Positions 7,303 to 12,311 of a stretch of 12,311 bases of DNA are shown one piece after another. The notes beneath the pieces are model-generated. The model did not search any database. It saw nothing but the letters and a program-made list of their open reading frames with translations, and had not been told where the DNA came from. A program made the position numbers and the translations under genes. The DNA comes from Gamarada debralockiae. Its lineage: Eukaryota > Ascomycota > Leotiomycetes > Helotiales > Hyphodiscaceae. The stretch lies in the NCBI GenBank assembly GCA_002803225.1, contig NXFV01000002.1:1-12311 (forward strand), in the 5' to 3' direction. Positions within the stretch are counted from its first letter, which is position 1, and each line of letters begins with the position of its first letter.

Positions 7303-7455
7303 AGCTTTTATCCAGCAACCTTCAATCGAGTGGAAAGCAAATACCCTGTGCCGCTATCATTATATATGCAGTGTGCTCTCTATACAAGCCTTCTTCAACA
7401 CCGTGATGCAGACTTGAAGAAGCCTTCTCTATGATTGACTCTGGGAAAGGCTTTG
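7211..7455. repeat. Diverged direct repeat, about 150-bp offset
   Basis: The 17-mer TACAAGCCTTCTTCAAC is exact at 7233-7249 and 7383-7399. Similarity extends left (TATACACTGTGATTGCCCTC versus TATATGCAGTGTGCTCTC) and, with an insertion in the second copy, right to TGACTTCTGGGAAAG versus TGACTCTGGGAAAG. On the minus strand both copies encode LKKAC in the same frame. Confidence 0.6.
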
Positions 7456-7553
7456 TTAGAAGACTTCAAATTTATCCTGCTCTTTTACGATATCCTTGAA
7501 TTGCTAGGTTTGACCCAATTCACTATAGAAGGAGAGACAATAATCCGTGTAGA

Positions 7554-7763
7554 GTGCCTCTTTATGGATTAAATATTGCCATGCTCGGAGCCCACTGCTT
7601 ATCCTTGATACAAGCTCAGCGAGAGTTGTGGCAGTGTTTACTAGCCGCTGGGCCTGGTCGGCCTTACTCGACGAGGAATTTGCTCTCGAGCCCGGATTTC
7701 AATCAGGGAGAAGGGGGGCTAATCAGTGCCTCAAGAGTAGCTTACAACAGCGCAGTGGCATAG
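7554..7763 (+). other. Short open frame of unknown status
   Basis: An ATG at 7554 opens 69 codons (LYGLNIAMLGAHCLSLIQAQ, then RELWQCLLAAG). The segment is richer in GC than its surroundings and could be an eroded exon or transposon piece. I recognise no family, and an overlapping frame is also partly open (from about 7467, FILLFYDILELLGL). Probably not a functional gene. Confidence 0.12.
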
Positions 7764-8355
7764 AAGGGTAGCCAGAGGTCACGGTTTAAGGGGAGCCGCT
7801 TTGCCTGGCTGTCGCCAGCTCTAAAACAACTAAGCGGCATGGAGAGGAGGGTAAAGGCGTGTATCCTGGCGGATGAGTGGGATACCAAATATTGAAGTCA
7901 TCTGTAGGCGGTTTTAATGAACGGTAGATCATTTTAAAGAATAAACACGACCAATCAATCGCGTGAAATTCTGATAGAAATTGATGATATTATTGAGACA
8001 TATCAGTAGGTGGTAATATGTTCGTTTTTCATCGCTTACAGTACCGCCCGATATCGCCTAGTACTGTACTGTCTCTATGGCCTGATCGCATCAGACAACC
8101 AAGTGACAGCCTTCCAGGGTGGCGCCATAACTTATCGTGGTATGGGCACATTTATCACAAATGGGGCACATACGTAGCTGATCGTCAGAAGCAAAAATAA
8201 AATTTCACCTAAACAACAGCTGATGCTCCGCACTTCCTTCTTTAAGACCCTAAGTCCCACTCCCCACCTTTTTATCATCAACAAGTTCTAAATTCACAAT
8301 CCCAGCAATAGCAATAGGAACAGCAAATCGCTTTCTTCATAACCATTTCATCATA

Positions 8356-8883
8356 ATGCCTTCCCTCTACGAGATCAGCATTCCAACCTTTATCCACGGC
8401 CTTAGAACCGTCTCCTCCCTCCTCTCCAAGGGCGAAGCACACTACTCTACCCCCGAAGCCAGTGTTTTAATGCAATCCTCAAACATTGGCACCCTCGCCC
8501 ACCAAATCCAGCGTATGAGCAACGACTGCAAAATGTGCGCGGTTCGCATCGCGAAAGTCAACAATGTCCCTATGGTCGACAACGAGGTAACCTTCGCAGA
8601 ATTAGAAGATCGGATCGGAATGACAATCTCTTTCCTAGAGACTATCATACCGGAGATGATGGAGGGCAAGGAGAGTGAGGACGTTGTTGTAACAACGAGT
8701 GTTGGGGAGAGGAAGGTTACAGCAAAGAAGTTTGTGCTTGAGCACGCGATTCCTAATTTTTATTTTCATTTTTGTATGGTATATGCGATTTTGAGGAGCG
8801 AGGGCGTGCAGGTGGAGAAGCATGATTATTTGAATTTCGGGACGCCATATGAGTATGGGTCTGGTGGACTAAGGAACTTGTGA
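8356..8883 (+). CDS. DUF1993 family protein
   Basis: The single exon encodes 175 residues, the usual length for DUF1993 proteins, which are all-helical and are thought to resemble the DinB/YfiT-like four-helix fold. Family-like parts are the opening LYEISIPTFIHGLRTVSSLL (4-23), a middle helix LAHQIQRMSNDCKMCAVRIA (48-67), FAELEDRI (80-87), and the diagnostic end LEHAIPNFYFHFCMVYAILR followed by SEGVQVEKHDYLNFG (128-162). His138 and His156 lie in this conserved end. No catalytic activity is established for the family. The ATG has a good fungal context (CATAATGCC), and a pyrimidine-rich upstream stretch suits a promoter. The gene is convergent with the hydrolase, with 251 bp between their stops. 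The sequence looks intact. Confidence 0.9.
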   Translation: MPSLYEISIPTFIHGLRTVSSLLSKGEAHYSTPEASVLMQSSNIGTLAHQIQRMSNDCKMCAVRIAKVNNVPMVDNEVTFAELEDRIGMTISFLETIIPEMMEGKESEDVVVTTSVGERKVTAKKFVLEHAIPNFYFHFCMVYAILRSEGVQVEKHDYLNFGTPYEYGSGGLRNL

Positions 8884-9134
8884 GACGAAATTTCCAGTTC
8901 AGCGACATTTCCAAGCCACATGTGCTGACGCTAGAATGCTTTTGGCTGCAGTATAGGAGGGTGCAGTTCTACGGTGGGGTCGCGGACTTTTGAATATCGC
9001 GATTTTCAATTTTTAACACTAGTTAGCTAGCGGCTGTAACCCAATTTAGCCTGAGCACAGACACATCCTAACTCGATTCCAATCCAGCTGAAGAAACTCA
9101 ATTATCTCAACTATTTACCAAAATAATTGAACCT
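8884..9134. other. Convergent intergenic region
   Basis: This stretch separates the stop codons of two converging genes and should hold both 3' ends. It is AT-rich near 9000-9130, and I see no further gene. Confidence 0.6.
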
Positions 9135-9953
9135 TTAAACCCTCTCTCGGAGCAATTCCCATAAAGCCTTGGCGTATACCTCAGGATCTGTCATGTATGA
9201 AATGTGTCCTCCGGGGAGTCTAACGACTTCCTTGCCTATCGCCTTAGCAATAACTGCAATAGGACCAACTCCTGGCCCATCTCCAGATGCGACTCCAGCT
9301 GCCGGAATGTACTTTGTGCTCTCCATTTGAACAATGCTCAGGTCGACCGGCGCGCTAGTGTATTGTCTCAGCTCAAATTCGAACCAATACATCGAGTTCG
9401 CCCGAATTTCATCACCCCGCATTGTATCCATACAATGACGCATCATTTTCCCATCTTCACCTTCTGATAGCTCCCCCGAAAAAGCTTCCATGGCAGCTGT
9501 AACGCCCTTCTCTCGATAAATTGTGTAAATGTGGTTAATGAGACCAGCAGCTTGGGCTTGGTGTTCTTCGGGCAAGACTGAAAAAGAGGGAGGCTCGTGG
9601 GCGATGACTGCCGACACACTTTCAGGGTGACGGGTCAACAAGCGTGTTGCCACGACAGCACCAGAAGAAGAACCAAAGACGATCGCAGGCTTGTTAGATA
9701 AGTGTTTGATGAGGGCGTTGGCGTCATCGGCGTCGGTAGAGAGGCGATTGGGGAAGTCCTGAGGGCCGGCGAGCAGACTCTTGGAGAAGCCACGGCGGTC
9801 CCAACAAACAACCGTGAAATGCGCAGCAAGGTATCTAGCCATGTCACTAAAAACCGTACCACGGCCATCGGCGCCGGGAATCAACATGAGCAGAGGACCA
9901 CTGCCGAAAGCCTCGTAGTGCAGTATGGCACCTTCGACTTGGTGGGTAGGCAT
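9135..9953 (-). CDS. Alpha/beta hydrolase-fold protein
   Basis: A single exon of 272 residues from the ATG at 9953. An in-frame extension to 9977 would need a TTG start and is unlikely. The family core is clear: strand LLMLIPGADGRG (21-32) gives the oxyanion turn, CWDRRGFSKS (50-59) is the typical loop after the third strand, and GSSSG (94-98) is the nucleophile elbow with Ser96. The catalytic His is probably His250 in LPGGHISY. The acid residue is not certain from sequence alone. A helical lid lies around 123-195, rich in charged residues. It resembles AB-hydrolase-1 proteins acting on small esters or related molecules, but the substrate is unknown. No signal peptide is visible, so it is probably cytosolic. 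It is divergent from the RTA1-like gene and convergent with the DUF1993 gene. Confidence 0.9.
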   Translation of the reverse strand: MPTHQVEGAILHYEAFGSGPLLMLIPGADGRGTVFSDMARYLAAHFTVVCWDRRGFSKSLLAGPQDFPNRLSTDADDANALIKHLSNKPAIVFGSSSGAVVATRLLTRHPESVSAVIAHEPPSFSVLPEEHQAQAAGLINHIYTIYREKGVTAAMEAFSGELSEGEDGKMMRHCMDTMRGDEIRANSMYWFEFELRQYTSAPVDLSIVQMESTKYIPAAGVASGDGPGVGPIAVIAKAIGKEVVRLPGGHISYMTDPEVYAKALWELLRERV

Positions 9954-10477
9954 CGTGTATGAAGGGTGTAGATGCAAGTATGTTCGAATGAGCTTTCGAA
10001 TCCACAGTCTGCTTTGGAGAATTCAAGGTTTGAAGAATGATCAGTGAATCGCGATAGTTGTTGGAATCCTAAAATACTGTGCGGTGGGATGCCAAGCCGC
10101 GGAGGGCCGTCGGACTTCCTTCTTTAGGAAACTCCGCTAAGAAAGAAAGAGGTAACCGCACTTTGTTGTTCCTACCTCCGTTGTATCTCATTTTGACTTT
10201 GGCGCGTTGACGAAGGAGGCGGCGTATGATAAGGGGGAACGGCTGAGGCGGCGTGCGACTGCTTGGTCGCAGTTTTGCACCGACTCCGCGTAATAACATG
10301 TAGAGCTTTGACTCCGGAACTTGGAAAAACAGCCCGTAGCATTACTTAGAGTAAAAAAAATGCCTTTTCTCTGCATCAGAATTTCAACTGTCACTCTCAG
10401 TTCAATTGCTCGGACGAGCCTTATCGAAGCTTCGCTGCAACTCTTGTCTCTCGCTTCAGTGAATCTCACGCCGCCCG
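9954..10477. promoter_or_regulatory. Divergent promoter region, hydrolase and RTA1-like genes
   Basis: These 524 bases separate two genes transcribed outward. They contain TGCGAC-TGCTTG-GTCGCA (10254-10271), a 6-bp inverted repeat, and a CCGCGGA core at 10097-10103. A plus-strand frame is open from 10321 across the RTA1 start, but its residues do not resemble the family, so I treat it as non-coding. Confidence 0.55.
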
Positions 10478-11532
10478 ATGTCCAACACCACGAATCTCAC
10501 CCATTCCTATGGACCTGGAACAGGATATGGCAACGCGACATTGCTAGCCGATGTACACTCCAAACTTGCGACTTGTCCATGGCAAGTTTCCTCTACCTTC
10601 CCACTGTCGCCGGAAACGCCCTCTACGCAAGCATCTTCAGCGCCTATGTTATCGGCCAACTTTACTTTGGAATTAAGTACAAGATATGGGGATACATGGT
10701 ACCCATGATAATAGGCTTAGTGCGTCTCTCTATCCCCCATCCCACTCCTTTCCACTAACCTTTCTACCAGATTCTCGAAATCATCGGCTACGTTGCCAGG
10801 TACTGCTCAATGGCTCTCCCTTCGATAACAACAATTTCCGCATATACCTCGTCACCCTAACTATCGCGCCTGCTTTCATGACCGCAGCAATCTACCTGTG
10901 CCTATCCCGTATCGTGATTATCTACGGTACACACCTATCACGTTTCAAACCTCGCACATACACGATAGTATTCGTCGCCTGCGATCCGATCTCTCTCGTC
11001 CTTCAAGCAGTCGGAGGCGCTATTGCTTCAAGTGCAAAAACGCAAGATGATCTCGATTTGGGCAAGGATCTTATGTTGGCTGGTCTAGGCTTTCAGGTGT
11101 TTTCGTTGATTCTCTTTATGCTAGCTGTTGGTGAGTTCGCACTTAGGGTGTGGCAAGGGAAGGGTTCCTGGAATCCAATATACCTCAGTCTCGTCTCTTC
11201 CACGGTATTTAAGTCTTTCCTTCTCGGTAAGTTATAAATGTTGCCCCGTACAATTTCTTATTAACGACATATTTTTAATGTTGCCATGCCTAGGACTTTT
11301 CGCGGCCTCAGCGACAATCTTCGCCCGTTGCGTCTACCGCTGTGTCGAGCTCTCCGGTGGCTTCCAAGGCGAACTCTTCGTATCGGACGAACCGCTCTAC
11401 ATAGTCCTGAAGGGGGTCATGATGATTATCGCTTGCACTTGCTTGACATTCTTGCATCCTGGACTGTGCTTCCAAGGCACCTGGCACAAAGCCACCTTCT
11501 CATGGCGGACCAGAAAAAACTTGGAAGGGTGA
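10478..11532 (+). CDS. RTA1-like seven-transmembrane protein, apparently frameshifted twice
   Basis: RTA1-family membrane proteins include yeast Rta1 and Rsb1, linked to sterol-drug resistance and lipid or long-chain-base movement. Exons are 10478-10719, 10771-11226 and 11294-11532, with introns of 51 and 67 bp; repaired length would be about 312 residues. The N-terminus has N-glycosylation sequons NTT, NLT and NAT and then ATCPW. Helix blocks follow: FLYLPTVAGNALYASIF, YMVPMIIGL-ILEIIGYVAR, FRIYLVTLTIAPAFMTAAIY, TIVFVACDPISLVLQAVGGA, LMLAGLGFQVFSLILFMLAV, YLSLVSSTVFKSFLLG-LFAASATIFARCVYR and VLKGVMMIIACTCLTFLHPG. The family hallmark AAIYLCLSRIVIIYG is present. Frame moves from 2 to 1 at 10581-10582 and from 1 to 3 at 10799-10800, each explained by one missing G in a GG run. 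Either these are sequencing errors in a working gene or the gene is dead. It is divergent from the hydrolase. Confidence 0.85.
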
Positions 11533-12198
11533 GATGGAGATGCAGCAGAGCACGGTGTACGAGGGCTTGTGAACTGGCGAGGGAATTGGGAATGCGCAGA
11601 AAGGTATAACAATGAGCAAGCAACTCAGGTGCGGAGATGCTGGAGAGGGCGAGGGGTGTGGTAGATGGTAGGCATTATAGGGGGGCTCGTGGTAACGGGA
11701 ATGTGCAAATAAAGGTTTGGGAATTAAGACTGATGGACAACGGGTAGCTATGGTACTCAATAGCATTGAAATGGATTGGGGATGCGATTTTCATATCCAC
11801 GAGTTCTCACTCGTTATAGGTATTTCTATTTGATTTAGAGCTTAGGATTTAGAGGGTGGGGAGACATAGAAAGGGACCAGAAAGTCCTCGCCTGTATAAA
11901 TATTAATTAGATTCACATGTGTACACATATTATCTATAGTTCAGATCTTTCTCAAGCATCTAATCCACAATTCATTCAAGATTCCTCGCTAACATTATGA
12001 TGAGAATCACTGCCGAGAATCATACTTCCGCGGTGATTGAAACCTGGCGCAAGAGTAACGTTAATCAAGTCATTCGCTTTGTGCTCACCAGAAAAGACCT
12101 CTCTCTCTCTCCGAAGGCGAATAAAGCGGCATCGGACAACCATATATTGTAACATGGGGATAAGGTATTGGAAGTGATTATGCCGATGTGACGGGAGT
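11533..12198. other. Non-coding stretch after the RTA1-like gene
   Basis: I see no gene in this stretch. It contains two GATTTAGAG repeats (11832-11840 and 11846-11854), an AT-rich part around 11890-11990, and a short CT dinucleotide run at 12099-12111. Confidence 0.55.
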
Positions 12199-12230
12199 GG
12201 AATGTATATCTTCCGTTTCATCCGCTTTAT
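12121..12230. repeat. 9-bp inverted repeat, ATAAAGCGG / CCGCTTTAT
   Basis: ATAAAGCGG at 12121-12129 is the exact reverse complement of CCGCTTTAT at 12222-12230, with 92 bases between. CATCGG (12131-12136) and CCGATG (12183-12188) repeat the inverted relation inside it. Confidence 0.45.
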
Positions 12231-12311
12231 CAGACGGAGGCGGAATGTATGCCCCCTCCATTTCCATCCGCTTACTCAGACTGAGGCGGTATGTATCTCC
12301 CCCCCCCCCCC
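12199..12311. repeat. Diverged tandem repeat (43-46 bp unit) ending in poly-C
   Basis: Units start with GGAATGTAT at 12199, GGAATGTAT at 12242 and GGTATGTAT at 12288, the last cut by the window end. Each full unit contains CATCCGC and ends GAGGCGG, and the second holds CTCAG-A-CTGAG (12275-12285) as a palindrome. The third unit runs into 13 consecutive C (12299-12311), which could be a sequence or contig end. Confidence 0.75.

Larger units (their letters stand above)
6279..8340. other. AT-rich gene-poor island with repeat relics
   Basis: About 2 kb without a convincing intact gene. It is visibly AT-rich up to about 7100, with more mixed composition afterwards. It holds an interlocked inverted repeat (6367-6398), a GC-rich structured block with a possible retroelement motif (6670-6932), a diverged direct repeat (7211-7455) and broken frames. 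Fungal repeats decayed by repeat-induced point mutation commonly look like this, but that cause is inferred. From 7920 to 8340 I see only the putative DUF1993 promoter. Confidence 0.55.

Noticed and set aside
7559..7763. Transposase or helicase fragment
   Set aside because: No catalytic motif of any transposase or helicase family could be seen in any frame.
9954..9977. Eight-residue N-terminal extension of the hydrolase
   Set aside because: The first codon would be TTG on the minus strand; the ATG at 9953 starts where the fold begins.
10097..10103. CCGCGGA core resembling a yeast Pdr1/Pdr3 drug-response site before the RTA1-like gene
   Set aside because: It is one short site in GC-rich sequence, one base off the yeast consensus, 375 bp from the ATG, and filamentous ascomycetes are not known to use the yeast Pdr1 circuit. 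Chance is likely.
10321..10758. Long plus-strand ORF of 145 residues overlapping the RTA1 start
   Set aside because: Only its second half (from about 10582) is RTA1-like. The first half is out of the frame that encodes the family-like N-terminus starting at 10478, so it is an artefact of the frameshift.
2051..11532. A secondary-metabolite or defence gene cluster
   Set aside because: No polyketide, peptide or terpene synthase, no NLR-type or nuclease effector, and no pathway regulator is present. Amidase, hydrolase and RTA1-like genes are common alone.

Overview
The window looks like nuclear DNA of a filamentous ascomycete (Pezizomycotina). The main evidence is one gene with five short introns (46-117 bp) that have GT donors, AG acceptors and mostly CTRAC/CTAAT-type branch points. 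The recognisable families (a proline-rich MCFG/SPRY protein, an amidase-signature enzyme, a DUF1993 protein, an RTA1-like membrane protein) are typical of such fungi. No species can be named from the sequence. I saw no tRNA, rRNA, CRISPR or bacterial-type operon.

Layout. 1-950: a degraded or poorly resolved stretch holding a frameshifted minus-strand fragment of a putative membrane protein that ends in a nest of GTATC palindromes, plus an unrecognised plus-strand ORF. 950-1674: non-coding, with two strong palindromic elements. 1675-1934: a candidate very small single-pass membrane protein. 2051-3172 (-): an intact SPRY-domain protein with a proline-rich N-terminus. 3173-3598: a shared divergent promoter with a TGTCT microsatellite, an E-box palindrome and TATA boxes. 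3599-5761 (+): a complete six-exon amidase (598 aa as spliced here) with an intact Lys-Ser-Ser triad. 5751-5960: an imperfect duplication of the amidase 3' end. 6000-8340: an AT-rich island with transposon-like relics and diverged repeats. 8356-8883 (+): a DUF1993 protein. 9135-9953 (-): an alpha/beta hydrolase, convergent with DUF1993. 10478-11532 (+): an RTA1-like seven-helix protein, divergent from the hydrolase, with two introns and two apparent 1-nt frameshifts. 11533-12311: non-coding, ending in a 43-46 bp tandem repeat and a C homopolymer.

How the genes relate. Two divergent pairs (SPRY/amidase and hydrolase/RTA1-like) and one convergent pair (DUF1993/hydrolase) are separated by an AT-rich repeat island. 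The genes do not form a recognisable biosynthetic cluster, since there is no backbone enzyme and no pathway transcription factor. I found no clear new multi-gene system. The observations most worth checking are the frameshifts that all fit a one-base homopolymer deletion, the small membrane-protein gene behind two palindromes, and the decayed retroelement-like island.
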